Source: JAFDBW01 sp963825575 | GTDB taxonomy: Bacteria; Desulfobacterota; Desulfuromonadia; Desulfuromonadales; BM103 | NCBI GenBank assembly: GCA_963825575.1 | Contig: CAWGUB010000017.1 | Coordinates: 1-64,000, forward strand | Reading direction: 5' to 3' | Length of the DNA: 64,000 nucleotides | Notes under the pieces: model-generated | The model's database searches: none | The model's input: the letters and a program-made list of their open reading frames with translations, nothing else | Told to the model about the DNA's origin: nothing | Position numbers and translations under genes: made by a program | Shown here: in pieces, positions 49,698 to 59,487 of the stretch | How positions within the stretch are numbered: position 1 is the first letter of the stretch | How the letters are laid out: every line of letters starts with the position of its first letter

Positions 49698-52097
49698 ATG
49701 CCGAAACTGACCATCGACAATCTTGAAGTGACCGTGCCCGAGGGGACTAATGTCCTCGAGGCGGCGCGTGCGCTTGATATCGTCATTCCGCACTTCTGCT
49801 ACCACGAAGCGCTGGGAGCGGTCGGCTCCTGTCGTCTCTGTGCCATGACGTTCCTCGACGGTCCGGTCAAGGGGTTGCAGATGGCGTGCATGGTCAAGGC
49901 CCAGGAGGGCATGGTGGTCTCGTCCACGGACCCGGCTGCGGTGGAGTTGCGCGAGCATGTCATCGAGTGGGCGATGACCAATCACCCCCACGATTGTCCG
50001 GTCTGTGACGAAGGCGGCGAATGTCAGCTGCAGGAGATGACCGTTGCTGGTGGTCACGGCATGCGCCGCTACCGTGGCAAGAAGGCGACCTTTACCAACC
50101 AGAACCTTGGCCCTTTCGTGCAGCAGGAGATGAACCGTTGCATTACCTGCTACCGCTGTGTACGTACCTATCGTGACTATTGTGGTGGGAGCGACTACGG
50201 CGTCTTCGGTTCGCGCAACCGGGTCTTTTATGGCCGCCTCCAGGACGGCAAGCTGGAGAGCCCCTTTTCCGGCAACATCATCGACGTCTGTCCGACCGGG
50301 GTGCTGACCAGCAAACCGTTCCGCTTCAAGACGCGCCTCTGGGATCTCCAGGAGGCGCCGTCGATCTGCCCGCACTGCAGCCTCGGTTGTGCCACGGTAC
50401 CGGGCGGGCGTTACCGTGAAGTGCAGCGGGTCAGGGCGGGAATCAACCGCGCAACCAACGGCTTTTTCATCTGTGACCGGGGCCGGTTCGGCTATGATCA
50501 TGTCAATCATCCCGAACGTCCGCGCCAGGCCCGCGTTGACGGTCAGCCGGTTGCTGTTGAGGAAGCGTTGATCGCAGCCCGGCAAAAGATTGCCGCGATC
50601 GTCGAGACACATGGTTCGAACAGCGTCGCCTTCCTCGGATCATCCCGCGCCTCCTTCGAAGCCAACGCCCTGTTGCGTGACTGGGCTGCGACAACCGGTT
50701 CAGGCCAGCTGGTTTACGAAGCTCACCGGGAACGGGACCGTGCCGCACGCACCCTGTCCGCGCGACTTGGCGAAGCTGCGCGCAGCCTTGAAGAGCTGCG
50801 CCAATGCGATCTGGCGATCCTGGTCGGTGTCGATCCCCTGGCCGAGGGCCCGGTGCTTGCTTTGGCCTTGCGCCAGGCCGTCCGTAACGGCGGCAAGGTG
50901 ATAGTGATTGACCCGCGGCCGGTGGAGCTGCCCTGCAAAGCCAGCCACCTGACTCTCACTGCGAAGCGCCTGCCGGAACTTTTGCAGGCCATCGCGCAAA
51001 ACGATACCGGCGCCTTTAAAGACCAGGCCAAGCAGGAACTCGCTGAGTTGTTTGAGCAGTTGGAGCAGGCCGAGCGACCGGTCCTGATCGGCGGCGCTGA
51101 TCTGCTGGGTGGTGACGGAATTGACGCTCTCTGTTCGGCGGCGGAACAACGGTCATCGGGCCAGCGCCAGGTCGGTGTGATCACCCTGCTGGCCGGGCCG
51201 AACAGCCTGGGCGGTGCCCTGCTGGCTGACGACGGACCCCTTTTCGATTCGCTGCTCGATGCGATCCAGGAAGGTACGGTCAAAGCCCTGGTCTGTCTGT
51301 CCAGCGACCCCTTCTGTGAAGCAATGGACCCGTCGCGGGCGCAGAGCGCCCTCGGCCACCTGGAACTTCTGGTCAGCATCGACGCTACCCCGTCCCTGGC
51401 GGCGCAGCGTGCCGATGTTTTCCTGCCGGCACGGGCCAATGCCGAGATGGCAGGCAGCTATGTCAACAACGAAGGCCGCCTGCAGGCTTTTCTGCCGGTG
51501 ATTGATCCGGGCACCCCGATCCGCGCAACGGGCCAGGGCGGTCATCCGCCCCGCGAATTTTTCCAGGAGACGCCCGGTTCGACCCCTGAGGCGGACTGGT
51601 GGCTCCTGGCCTCCCTGCTTGGCCGTGAAACTGCGCTTGCCGAGGTACGGAAGACCATTGCGAAGACCGATGCGAGGTTTGCGGCATTGGCAAAGGTTGC
51701 AGCTGAAACCGAAGGCCTGCGAGTGCCGTTGAGCGGACCTCTGCCCCCGGTTGCCGAGCAGGGCCTGCAGCATGCGGCAACAGATGCCCTGACCCTGTTG
51801 GCGATCCCGGACCGGCTCGGTTCACACTGGCTGGCGCACCTTTCGGCGCCACTGGCAGCAACGACATCGCAGCCCTACGTTCTCCTGCACCCGGCCCTGG
51901 CGAACCGGCTGGGGCTGGCCGAAGGCGAGCGGGCCCGCCTGACAACGCACTTCGGCCACTGCTCGGTTGCGGTCCACGTCAATCCGGGCATGGTTGAAGA
52001 TCAGGTCCTGGCCCCGCAGCTCTGGAACACCGCCCTCGAAGGGATGGTCCCCGGCAGCAGCTGTGAGTGCCGTCTGGACAGGGAGGTCAAGGCATGA
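49698..52097 (+). CDS. nuoG: NADH-quinone oxidoreductase subunit G
   Basis: Large iron-sulfur subunit of the NADH module, 799 residues. N-terminal 2Fe-2S site (PHFCYHEALGAVGSCRLCAM), His-Cys ligated cluster (HPHDCPVCDEGGECQLQ), 4Fe-4S site (CITCYRCVRTYRDYCGG) and an additional N7-like cluster (CPHCSLGC) at the start of the molybdopterin-oxidoreductase-like domain, which has lost catalytic function in this family. It overlaps nuoH by four bases. Confidence 0.96.
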   Translation: MPKLTIDNLEVTVPEGTNVLEAARALDIVIPHFCYHEALGAVGSCRLCAMTFLDGPVKGLQMACMVKAQEGMVVSSTDPAAVELREHVIEWAMTNHPHDCPVCDEGGECQLQEMTVAGGHGMRRYRGKKATFTNQNLGPFVQQEMNRCITCYRCVRTYRDYCGGSDYGVFGSRNRVFYGRLQDGKLESPFSGNIIDVCPTGVLTSKPFRFKTRLWDLQEAPSICPHCSLGCATVPGGRYREVQRVRAGINRATNGFFICDRGRFGYDHVNHPERPRQARVDGQPVAVEEALIAARQKIAAIVETHGSNSVAFLGSSRASFEANALLRDWAATTGSGQLVYEAHRERDRAARTLSARLGEAARSLEELRQCDLAILVGVDPLAEGPVLALALRQAVRNGGKVIVIDPRPVELPCKASHLTLTAKRLPELLQAIAQNDTGAFKDQAKQELAELFEQLEQAERPVLIGGADLLGGDGIDALCSAAEQRSSGQRQVGVITLLAGPNSLGGALLADDGPLFDSLLDAIQEGTVKALVCLSSDPFCEAMDPSRAQSALGHLELLVSIDATPSLAAQRADVFLPARANAEMAGSYVNNEGRLQAFLPVIDPGTPIRATGQGGHPPREFFQETPGSTPEADWWLLASLLGRETALAEVRKTIAKTDARFAALAKVAAETEGLRVPLSGPLPPVAEQGLQHAATDALTLLAIPDRLGSHWLAHLSAPLAATTSQPYVLLHPALANRLGLAEGERARLTTHFGHCSVAVHVNPGMVEDQVLAPQLWNTALEGMVPGSSCECRLDREVKA

Positions 52098-53086
52098 ATG
52101 AGATGCTTATCAGCCTGGCCCTGATCCTGGTCAAGCTTGGCCTGATCTTTGGCGTGGTCCTTTCCATGGCGGCCTACCTGGTGCTGGCCGAGCGCAAGAT
52201 CCTTGGTCGCATGCAGCTGCGCTACGGGCCGAACCGGATCGGTCCCGGCGGCATGCTCCAGCCGCTCTGTGACGTCATCAAGCTGCTCACCAAGGAGGAC
52301 TTTGTCCCCGACCGGGCCGATAAATGGGTGTTCCTCTTTGCTCCCGGGTTGACCGCCCTGACCGCCCTGCTCAGTTTTGCCGTGGTGCCTTTCGCCCCGC
52401 CCTTGACCCTGTTCGGTCGCGAAATCCCTATGGTGGTCTGCGACCTGAATATCGGCCTGCTTTACATCTTCGGGCTCTCTTCGCTGGCAGTCTACGGCGT
52501 GGTGCTCGGTGGCTGGGCCTCCAATTCGAAGTACTCCCTGCTCGGCGCCATGCGCGGCCTGGCGCAGCTGCTGTCCTACGAACTGGCCCTCGGCCTGGCG
52601 CTGGTGCCGGTGGTGATGAGCGCGAAATCTTTTTCGCTGACCGAGATCGTCATGGCCCAGTCGACCTGGCCGAACCTGCTGCAGCATCCGCTGGCCTTTA
52701 TCATCTTCATGATCAGCGTCACTGCGGAATCGAAGCGGACCCCGTTCGATATGCCGGAGGCGGAGAACGAGATCGTTGCCGGGTTCCACACAGAATATTC
52801 CGGTATGCGGTTCGGCCTCTTCTTCGTCGGTGAATATATCAACCTGATCGTCATCGGCGCCATGACCACGGTGTTTTTCCTCGGTGGCTGGCATGGGCCG
52901 TTCCTGCCGCCGGTGGTCTGGTTCATCATGAAGGTGCTGTTCGTCGCCTTTGTCTTTATCTGGATGCGCGGCAGCATGCCGAGACCGCGTTACGACCAGC
53001 TTATGCATTTCGGCTGGAAGGTGCTGATTCCGCTGGCGCTGCTGAACGTGGTGGTGAGCGGGGCGATAAGGCTTGCGCTGAACTAA
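52094..53086 (+). CDS. nuoH: NADH-quinone oxidoreductase subunit H
   Basis: Membrane subunit forming much of the quinone-binding site, 330 residues and about eight helices. Motifs: AERKILGRMQLRYGPNRIGP, GGWASNSKYSLLGAMRG and ESKRTPFDMPEAENEIVAG, with the acidic quinone-channel residues. Starts at the ATGA overlap with nuoG. A repeat follows before nuoI. Confidence 0.96.
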   Translation: MNEMLISLALILVKLGLIFGVVLSMAAYLVLAERKILGRMQLRYGPNRIGPGGMLQPLCDVIKLLTKEDFVPDRADKWVFLFAPGLTALTALLSFAVVPFAPPLTLFGREIPMVVCDLNIGLLYIFGLSSLAVYGVVLGGWASNSKYSLLGAMRGLAQLLSYELALGLALVPVVMSAKSFSLTEIVMAQSTWPNLLQHPLAFIIFMISVTAESKRTPFDMPEAENEIVAGFHTEYSGMRFGLFFVGEYINLIVIGAMTTVFFLGGWHGPFLPPVVWFIMKVLFVAFVFIWMRGSMPRPRYDQLMHFGWKVLIPLALLNVVVSGAIRLALN

Positions 53087-53101
53087 TGTGGCGATGAATT
53101 T

Positions 53102-53175
53102 GCCACCAGGACACTAAGTCACAAAGGAAAGCTTTAAGTTGTTTGTTTCTCTCAGTGCCTTTGAGCCCTTGTGGC
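53102..53175. repeat. Imperfect inverted repeat between nuoH and nuoI
   Basis: The left arm GCCACCAGGACACTAAGTC (from 53102) and a right arm ending TTGTGGCG (53151-53175) are approximate reverse complements built from the same NCACNAAG-type unit as the repeats at 47776 and 53736. Confidence 0.7.
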
Positions 53176-53197
53176 GATTTGGTTAAGATTTGGATTT

Positions 53198-53731
53198 ATG
53201 AGAAATCTATGGCGTGACATAAAAGGAACCTTGCAACCCTTCTGGATTACCTTCGGCTATCTCTTCAAGAAGCCGGTGACGATCCAGTATCCGGAAGAAA
53301 AGCGCACGCCGCCGCCGCGCTACCGGGCACGTATCGTGCTGACCCGTGACCCGGACGGTGGTGAGCGCTGCGTCGCTTGTCAGTTGTGCAGCGCCGCCTG
53401 CCCGGTTGACTGCATCTCGATGCAGGCGGCAGAGGACGAGGACGGTCGCCGCTACGCGGCCTGGTTCCGAATCAATTTCTCGCGCTGTATCTTCTGCGGG
53501 CTCTGCACCGAGGCTTGTCCGACCCTGGCGATCCAGACCACGCCGGACTACGAGATCTGCAACCGCGAGGTTTTGCATCTGGTCTACGAAAAGGCAGACC
53601 TGCTGATCGACGGCGGCGGCAAGGACACGGAATATAATTTCTACGCGCATTCTGGAATCGGCGTGGCCCAGGCGCGCGGAGAAGGTGAAGAAGAACATGG
53701 GCCGGTGGACCCGAAAAGCTTGATGCCTTGA
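53198..53731 (+). CDS. nuoI: NADH-quinone oxidoreductase subunit I
   Basis: Ferredoxin-like subunit carrying clusters N6a and N6b, 177 residues from ATG 53198 (MRNLWRDIKGT). Two CxxCxxCxxxCP motifs are complete: CVACQLCSAACPVDC and CIFCGLCTEACPT. A longer start at 53171 would read into the preceding repeat. Confidence 0.96.
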   Translation: MRNLWRDIKGTLQPFWITFGYLFKKPVTIQYPEEKRTPPPRYRARIVLTRDPDGGERCVACQLCSAACPVDCISMQAAEDEDGRRYAAWFRINFSRCIFCGLCTEACPTLAIQTTPDYEICNREVLHLVYEKADLLIDGGGKDTEYNFYAHSGIGVAQARGEGEEEHGPVDPKSLMP

Positions 53732-53735
53732 AGCA

Positions 53736-53798
53736 GCCACAAAGACACAAAGTAAATCAATCTATGTTTTCTCTTAGTGTCTTTGAGCCTTAGTGGCC
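53736..53798. repeat. Imperfect inverted repeat between nuoI and nuoJ
   Basis: The left arm GCCACAAAGACACAAAG (53736-53752) matches the reverse complement of 53771-53798 at about 14 of 17 positions. It fills the nuoI-nuoJ gap. Confidence 0.75.
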
Positions 53799-53808
53799 AA
53801 ACAGGAAT

Positions 53809-54315
53809 ATGACAACAGTTCTTTTCTACATACTCGGTTTCATCATGCTTGCAGCGACCCTGCTCTGCATTACGCGGCGCAATCCGGTGCACGCGGTGAT
53901 CTACCTGGTCGCCGGCTTCTTTGCCCTGGCACTGATGTTCTATCTGCTTGGCGCGCCGCTGGTCGCCGCCTGGGAGATCATCGTCTACGCCGGGGCGATC
54001 ATGGTGCTGTTTCTCTTTATCATCATGATGCTGGGTCTGGCGCCACAGGAAACCCCGGAGGGGCCGGGCTGGCAGCGTTGGGCGCCGCTGGTGCTGCTGT
54101 CGGCGAGCCTGATGGTCTGCACGGTGCTGCTGATCATGCAGGACCCGGCCGCGGGCAAAGAGATTGGTGATTTCTACCTGGCGCCGCAGGCGGTTGGTGA
54201 AGCGCTGTTCGGTCGGTACGTGCTGGCGGTGGAGATGGTCTCGTTCCAGCTGCTGTTTGCCACCATCGGTGCCTACATGCTCGGGCGCCCGCTGTCGAAG
54301 GGAGAGGAACAATGA
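53809..54315 (+). CDS. nuoJ: NADH-quinone oxidoreductase subunit J
   Basis: Membrane subunit of complex I, 168 residues, five helices. The conserved EIIVYAGAIMVLFLFIIMML (pi-bulge helix, TM3) is present, preceded by NPVHAVIYLVAGFFALALMF. It overlaps nuoK by four bases. Confidence 0.95.
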   Translation: MTTVLFYILGFIMLAATLLCITRRNPVHAVIYLVAGFFALALMFYLLGAPLVAAWEIIVYAGAIMVLFLFIIMMLGLAPQETPEGPGWQRWAPLVLLSASLMVCTVLLIMQDPAAGKEIGDFYLAPQAVGEALFGRYVLAVEMVSFQLLFATIGAYMLGRPLSKGEEQ

Positions 54316-54617
54316 TGATTCCCTTCGGCCATGCCTTGAGCTTTGCCGCGGCGCTCTTCGTCCTCGGCCTGACCTGCGTATTGCTGCGCCGCCAGGTCAT
54401 CATGATCCTGATCGGTGTGGAGATCATGCTCAATGCCGCTGCGCTGGTCTTTGTTGCCGCTTCGGCTTACTGGCAGCAGGTGGACGGCCAGGTGTTCGTG
54501 ATTCTGCTCATGGCGATTACCGCGGCGGAGGTTGCCGTGGCGTTGGCCATGGTGGTTTATCTGTGGCGACGCAAGCGTAGCCTGGTCGCCGATGAATTCA
54601 ACGGGATGTCCGGATGA
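54312..54617 (+). CDS. nuoK: NADH-quinone oxidoreductase subunit K
   Basis: Small membrane subunit, 101 residues, three helices. The two conserved glutamates lie in LIGVEIMLNAAALVF and ITAAEVAVALAM. It overlaps nuoJ and nuoL by four bases each. Confidence 0.96.
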   Translation: MMIPFGHALSFAAALFVLGLTCVLLRRQVIMILIGVEIMLNAAALVFVAASAYWQQVDGQVFVILLMAITAAEVAVALAMVVYLWRRKRSLVADEFNGMSG

Positions 54618-56494
54618 GCGAGACGCTACTCTTCCTCATACCTCTGCTGCCGCTCTGCTGTGCAGTCATCAACATGCTCTTCGGCATGCGCTTGCCGCGC
54701 CTGTTTGCCGAGATCATGGCGGTGACCGGTGTCGCCGGCGCATTTCTGCTGACCCTGCTGTTCTGGGGGTACGCCGAGGGCGAAGGGACCAGGGTGATCC
54801 TCTTCACCTGGCTCAACAGCGGGACGGTCGACGTCTCCTTTGCCCTGAATTTCGACCGCCTGGCGGCGCCGATGACCCTGATGGTGACCGGGGTGGCCAG
54901 CCTGATCCATCTCTATGCCGTTGGTTACATGCATGAAGACGACGATTATGCCCGCTTCTTCGGCCTGCTTAACCTGTTCGTCTTTGCCATGCTGATGATC
55001 ATCCTGGCCGATAACCTGCTGGTGCTTTTCCTCGGCTGGGAGGGCGTAGGTCTGTGCTCCTACGGCCTGATCGGTTTCTGGTATCGCAAGCTGGAGAATG
55101 CCAAGGCCGGCACCAAGGCCTTCCTGGTCACCCGGGTCGGCGACGTGTTCCTCGGTATCGCCCTGCTCTGGCTCTTCGCCGTTACCGGCACCCTGAGTAT
55201 CAGCGAGATCAACGCCCAGGCAACCTCGATCTCACCGGGCGTGTTAATTGCCCTGAGCCTGCTCCTGCTGCTCGGCGCCTGCGGCAAGTCGGCGCAATTG
55301 CCGCTGATGACCTGGCTGGCCGATGCCATGGCCGGGCCAACCCCGGTTTCGGCCCTGATCCATGCAGCGACGATGGTCACAGCCGGTGTCTACCTGCTCT
55401 GCCGGTTTTTCCCCCTGGTCTCGCTCTCCGCAGTCGGTATGACGGCGATTACCGCCGTCGGCGCCCTGACCGCACTCTACGCGGCAACCTGTGCCATGGC
55501 CCAGCGCGAAATCAAGCGCGTGCTGGCCTATTCAACGATGAGCCAGGTCGGCTACATGTTCATGGCGGTCGGCGCCGGCACCGTTACCGGCGCGATGTTC
55601 CACCTGTTGACCCACGCCTTTTTCAAGGCGGTCCTCTTCATGGCCGCAGGCTGCGTGATTCACCTGGCCGGTGACGAAAACGATATTTACAAGATGGGCG
55701 GCATGGCCCGACGCGGGCCGGTCGAGCTCTTCTGGGTGTTCCTGGCCGGCGCGGTCTGCCTGGCCGGGCTGCCGCTGACCGGCGGGTTCTTCTCCAAGGA
55801 CGGCATACTGCTGGCACTGTTCACCCATCCGGACCCTGCCTACCGGGTCTTCTGGCTGATCGGAGTCCTGACCGCTCTTTTGACCGCGTTCTACACGTTC
55901 CGCCTGGTCTACCTGGTGTTCGCCGGCGAGTGGCGCGGCACCGGTCACCCCCACGCCATCCCATTACAGATGCGCTGGCCGCTCTGGCCGCTGGCCCTGC
56001 TGGGACTGGTCGGCGGCATGCTGAACCTGCCGGCTTTTGTCGGTGGTGATGAAATGCTGCATCACTGGTATGGTGATCTGGCTGGCCGGGCCGTGACCGC
56101 CAGTCACAGTGTCGAATGGATGCTGGTCGGGCTTGCGAGCGCAATTGTCGCTCTCGGCTGGTTTGCCGCACACTGGCGTTATCGCAACTACCGGCCTCCC
56201 GTGGAGAACCGGGTCAGCCTGTTCCTGCTCAACGGCTGGCAGGCAGACGCCCTGGTCGACCGCCTGTTCGTCAGGCCTTTTACAGCGATGGCGCGGTTCT
56301 GCTCCAACGGCTGTGACCGCTCCCTCTTCGATGGCACCATCGAGGGGCTGGCGAAGATGGCCAGCCGTTACAGCGCCATGCTGGTGCAGCTGGCAACCGG
56401 GCGCGCGACGACCTATCTGTCCGCGTTTGCCTGGGGCTTCCTGGTCCTGCTCGGCTGGTTCCTGCTGAAACTGGTCAACGGGGGAGGGCACTGA
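54614..56494 (+). CDS. nuoL: NADH-quinone oxidoreductase subunit L
   Basis: Antiporter-like proton-pumping subunit, 626 residues, with many membrane helices and a C-terminal lateral helix. Key motifs: LGWEGVGLCSYGLIGFWY (conserved glutamate), GACGKSAQLPLMTWLADAMAGPTPVSALIHAATMV and HAFFKAVLFMAAGCVIH (channel lysines and histidines). Its stop overlaps the nuoM start (TGATG). Confidence 0.96.
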   Translation: MSETLLFLIPLLPLCCAVINMLFGMRLPRLFAEIMAVTGVAGAFLLTLLFWGYAEGEGTRVILFTWLNSGTVDVSFALNFDRLAAPMTLMVTGVASLIHLYAVGYMHEDDDYARFFGLLNLFVFAMLMIILADNLLVLFLGWEGVGLCSYGLIGFWYRKLENAKAGTKAFLVTRVGDVFLGIALLWLFAVTGTLSISEINAQATSISPGVLIALSLLLLLGACGKSAQLPLMTWLADAMAGPTPVSALIHAATMVTAGVYLLCRFFPLVSLSAVGMTAITAVGALTALYAATCAMAQREIKRVLAYSTMSQVGYMFMAVGAGTVTGAMFHLLTHAFFKAVLFMAAGCVIHLAGDENDIYKMGGMARRGPVELFWVFLAGAVCLAGLPLTGGFFSKDGILLALFTHPDPAYRVFWLIGVLTALLTAFYTFRLVYLVFAGEWRGTGHPHAIPLQMRWPLWPLALLGLVGGMLNLPAFVGGDEMLHHWYGDLAGRAVTASHSVEWMLVGLASAIVALGWFAAHWRYRNYRPPVENRVSLFLLNGWQADALVDRLFVRPFTAMARFCSNGCDRSLFDGTIEGLAKMASRYSAMLVQLATGRATTYLSAFAWGFLVLLGWFLLKLVNGGGH

Positions 56495-57984
56495 TGAGCG
56501 CGCTGACCAGCCTCCCGCAATTCCCCTGGATGAGCCTGCTGATCCTGATGCCGCTTGGTGGCGCACTGCTCTGCCTGTTGCACGGCAAACGGCCGGCCGA
56601 CTGTCGCGGCCTGGCGCTGGCGACCGCATTGGCCACCTTCGGTGTCGCCCTATACCTGTTTGTCTGTCACGGCCAGGGCGGCGAGCGTTGGCTGCTTTAT
56701 GAGGATGCCAGCTGGATACCGGCATACGGCATCCGCTATGTCCTGGCGATGGACGGCATCGCCCTGCTGATGGTCCTGCTCACTGCCTTCATGCAGGTCT
56801 CTGCGATCCTGCTGGCCTGGCGCGTCGAGCGGCACGTCGGCAGCTTCTTCGCCCTGTTGCTGCTGCTGGAAAGCGGCCTGATGGGGATATTCCTCGCCTA
56901 CGACCTGGTGCTTTTCTACCTGTTCTGGGAAGTCGCGTTGATTCCGATGTTCTTCCTGATCAGCGTCTGGGGTGGTGAGCAGCGCCGCCGCGCCGCGCTC
57001 AAATTCTTTCTCTACACCCTGGTTGGCAGCCTCTGCATGCTGGTGGCGATCATCGCGCTTTACCAGATAAACGGAGCCCAGACCGGCGCCTACACCTTTG
57101 TTATCGGCGATCTGTTGAAAACGCAACTCACTGCTGCCCAGGAAGGCTGGCTGTTTGCCGGTTTCCTGGCGGCCTTTGTCGTCAAGTCGCCGCTGGTGCC
57201 GTTCCATACCTGGTTGACGGATGCCCTGACCGAAGCACCGGCCGCCGGCTCCCTGGACCTGACCGGCCTGCTGCTGAAGACCGGTATCTACGGCCTGATC
57301 CGTGTCGCGTTCCCGCTGTTCCCCAACGCTACGGCGAGCTTCCTGCCGATCCTTGGCGTGCTGGCGCTGATCGGATTGTTCCATGCCGCCTGGAGCGCCT
57401 ATCATCAGGACGACATCAAGCGCCTGCTGGCCTACTCGTCGATCTCCCACCTCGGCCTGGTGGTGCTTGGCCTGGCGGCCTGGCAACTGACCGCCTGGGA
57501 AGGCAGCATCCTGTTGATGGTCACCCACGGCATCACCACCGGAGCCCTGTTTGTGCTGGTGGCCCTGATCCGCGAACGCACCGGCACCCGCAGCATGCAG
57601 GAGCTTGGTGGCCTCTGGGGGCAGGCGCCCTGCCTGGCCGGGCTCTTCCTGCTCTTCGCGCTGGCCTCGCTCGGCCTGCCGGGACTGGCCAACTTCGCCG
57701 GCGAGATTCTGGTTCTGCTAGGCACCTTCCAGGAACATCCGGTCTGGGCGGTTGTCGCATTGCTCGGCGTGGTGTTTGCTGCGGCCTACATGCTGCGCCT
57801 GGTGCAGGGAGTCATCTGGGGCCCGGCCAAAACCGAACGCACCTTGCCTGACCTGACCATGCGTGAGTGGCTGATGCTGCTGCCGATGGCGATCCTGGTG
57901 GTCTGGCTCGGTCTGTACCCAGCGCCGTTTCTGGCGCCGCTGCACGGTGCTGTCGCCATCTTGCTGGCGGGAGGTCTGCCATGA
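56494..57984 (+). CDS. nuoM: NADH-quinone oxidoreductase subunit M
   Basis: Antiporter-like subunit, 496 residues. Motifs: FYLFWEVALIPMFFLISVWGG (conserved glutamate), FVVKSPLVPFHTWLTDALTEAP, and SSISHLGLVVLGL with the neighbouring HQDDIKRLLAYS. It overlaps nuoL by one base and nuoN by four. Confidence 0.96.
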   Translation: MSALTSLPQFPWMSLLILMPLGGALLCLLHGKRPADCRGLALATALATFGVALYLFVCHGQGGERWLLYEDASWIPAYGIRYVLAMDGIALLMVLLTAFMQVSAILLAWRVERHVGSFFALLLLLESGLMGIFLAYDLVLFYLFWEVALIPMFFLISVWGGEQRRRAALKFFLYTLVGSLCMLVAIIALYQINGAQTGAYTFVIGDLLKTQLTAAQEGWLFAGFLAAFVVKSPLVPFHTWLTDALTEAPAAGSLDLTGLLLKTGIYGLIRVAFPLFPNATASFLPILGVLALIGLFHAAWSAYHQDDIKRLLAYSSISHLGLVVLGLAAWQLTAWEGSILLMVTHGITTGALFVLVALIRERTGTRSMQELGGLWGQAPCLAGLFLLFALASLGLPGLANFAGEILVLLGTFQEHPVWAVVALLGVVFAAAYMLRLVQGVIWGPAKTERTLPDLTMREWLMLLPMAILVVWLGLYPAPFLAPLHGAVAILLAGGLP

Positions 57985-59399
57985 GCCTGACAGATCTGCT
58001 CGCGCTTCTGCCAATCTTGATTCTGGCCTTCGGCGCTACGGCCATTCTGATGGCCGGCGCCTGGTACCGTGAACCGCTGCCACTGCTGGCTGGCGGCATT
58101 GTCACCGCGCTGCTGGCGGCCCTGTCTGCCGGCCTGGTATCGCCGCCCGCCCCGGAAATCGCCGGACTTTTCAGCGCCGGCGGCTACGCCCGTTTTTACA
58201 CGATTCTCTGGTCGCTGCTGGCCGCCGCCGGCCTGATGACGGGGAGTCGCTACATTGTCGAAAAGCGCCTCGGGGCCGGTGAATATGTTTCCCTGGTCCT
58301 GTATGCCGCCGTCGGTATGGCGCTGCTCTCTGCCGCGACGCACCTGGTTGGTCTGTTCATCGCCCTGGAGATGTTCACCCTGGCGTTCTATATCCTGATT
58401 GCCAGTAACCGGAGTTGCGCCATGGCCGCAGAGGCCGGGCTCAAGTACCTGCTGCTGGGAGCTGTGGCCACCGGGTTCATGGCCTTCGGTATTGCCTTGA
58501 TCTATGCCGCTTCCGGTTCCCTGGTGCTGCCGGACGCGGTCGTGCTCCTGTCGGTGGAGACCGGTGAGCTGCAGGCCTGGGGCCTGCTTGGCTGGGGGAT
58601 GATCCTGATTGCGGTTGGCTTCAAGATTTCCCTGGCGCCCTTCCATCTCTGGACGCCTGATGTCTATCAGGGTGCCCCGGCACCGGTCACTGGCCTGCTG
58701 GCCACCGGTTCCAAGGGTGCCGTGGTTGCCGCCCTGGTCGGCCTGCTGGCAATGTCCGGACCGGTCTGGAACGATCTGACCGACCTGGTCTGGCTGCTCG
58801 CAGCCATGACCATGCTGGCCGGCGCCTTTGGCGCACTTGGCCAGACCAACCTCAAGCGGCTGCTGGCCTATTCTTCGGTAACCCATATGGGGACCCTGCT
58901 GGTTGGTGTGCTTTGCCAGACCACAGAAGGGTTCGCGGCAACAACCTTCTACGTTGTGGTCTACGTGATAACCAGCCTGGGGGCCTTTGCCGTGATTGCC
59001 TCTCTTGCTGACGGTCGTGGCGAGCCGATGTCGTTCGACCAATGGCGCGGCCTTGGCTACCGGCATCCGGTGCGCTGCGGCGTGCTGGTGCTGTTGCTCC
59101 TGTCACTGGCCGGCCTGCCGGCCACGGCCGGGTTCATGGCAAAATTTGCTGTGTTTCAAGCGGCGTTGCAGTCCGGTTACATTGGCCTGACGATACTCGG
59201 CATCTTTGCTTCGGTGATCTCTTTCGCTTTCTACCTGCGGGTCACAATGCTGCTCTTCCAGCCGGACGAGCAGACTTCCCACTGGCATCAGGGATCGGCC
59301 TTCGAGCACACGGTTCTCGCCGTCTGCGCCTCTGCCGTCCTGGTCCTTGGACTCTTCCCCGGTCTGCTGTTTGACCTGATCCGGCACATCCTTCCCTAA
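57981..59399 (+). CDS. nuoN: NADH-quinone oxidoreductase subunit N
   Basis: Antiporter-like subunit, 472 residues from ATG 57981 (MSLTDLLALLPILIL), overlapping the nuoM stop. Motifs: FIALEMFTLAFYILIASNR, FKISLAPFHLWTPDVYQGAPAPVT and NLKRLLAYSSVTHMG. It is the last nuo gene; together with nuoA to nuoM it completes complex I. Confidence 0.96.
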   Translation: MSLTDLLALLPILILAFGATAILMAGAWYREPLPLLAGGIVTALLAALSAGLVSPPAPEIAGLFSAGGYARFYTILWSLLAAAGLMTGSRYIVEKRLGAGEYVSLVLYAAVGMALLSAATHLVGLFIALEMFTLAFYILIASNRSCAMAAEAGLKYLLLGAVATGFMAFGIALIYAASGSLVLPDAVVLLSVETGELQAWGLLGWGMILIAVGFKISLAPFHLWTPDVYQGAPAPVTGLLATGSKGAVVAALVGLLAMSGPVWNDLTDLVWLLAAMTMLAGAFGALGQTNLKRLLAYSSVTHMGTLLVGVLCQTTEGFAATTFYVVVYVITSLGAFAVIASLADGRGEPMSFDQWRGLGYRHPVRCGVLVLLLLSLAGLPATAGFMAKFAVFQAALQSGYIGLTILGIFASVISFAFYLRVTMLLFQPDEQTSHWHQGSAFEHTVLAVCASAVLVLGLFPGLLFDLIRHILP

Positions 59400-59415
59400 A
59401 GACGACGAATCAGGT

Positions 59416-59421
59416 TATAAT
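59416..59421 (+). promoter_or_regulatory. Possible -10 element before the CoA-binding protein gene
   Basis: A perfect TATAAT lies 67 bases upstream of the start codon, without a clear -35. A CTCC..AAC/GTTGGAG hairpin (about 59442-59461) in the leader could act on translation. Confidence 0.4.
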
Positions 59422-59487
59422 AGGGACGCACACGAACCAGTCTCCACAACTTTTGTTGGAGCCTGGCTCATGGTAAGGAGACTAGCT

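Noticed and set aside
54614..59399. nuoL, nuoM and nuoN as a separate Mrp-type antiporter
   Set aside because: The genes overlap one another and continue a complete nuoA-K order, so they belong to complex I.
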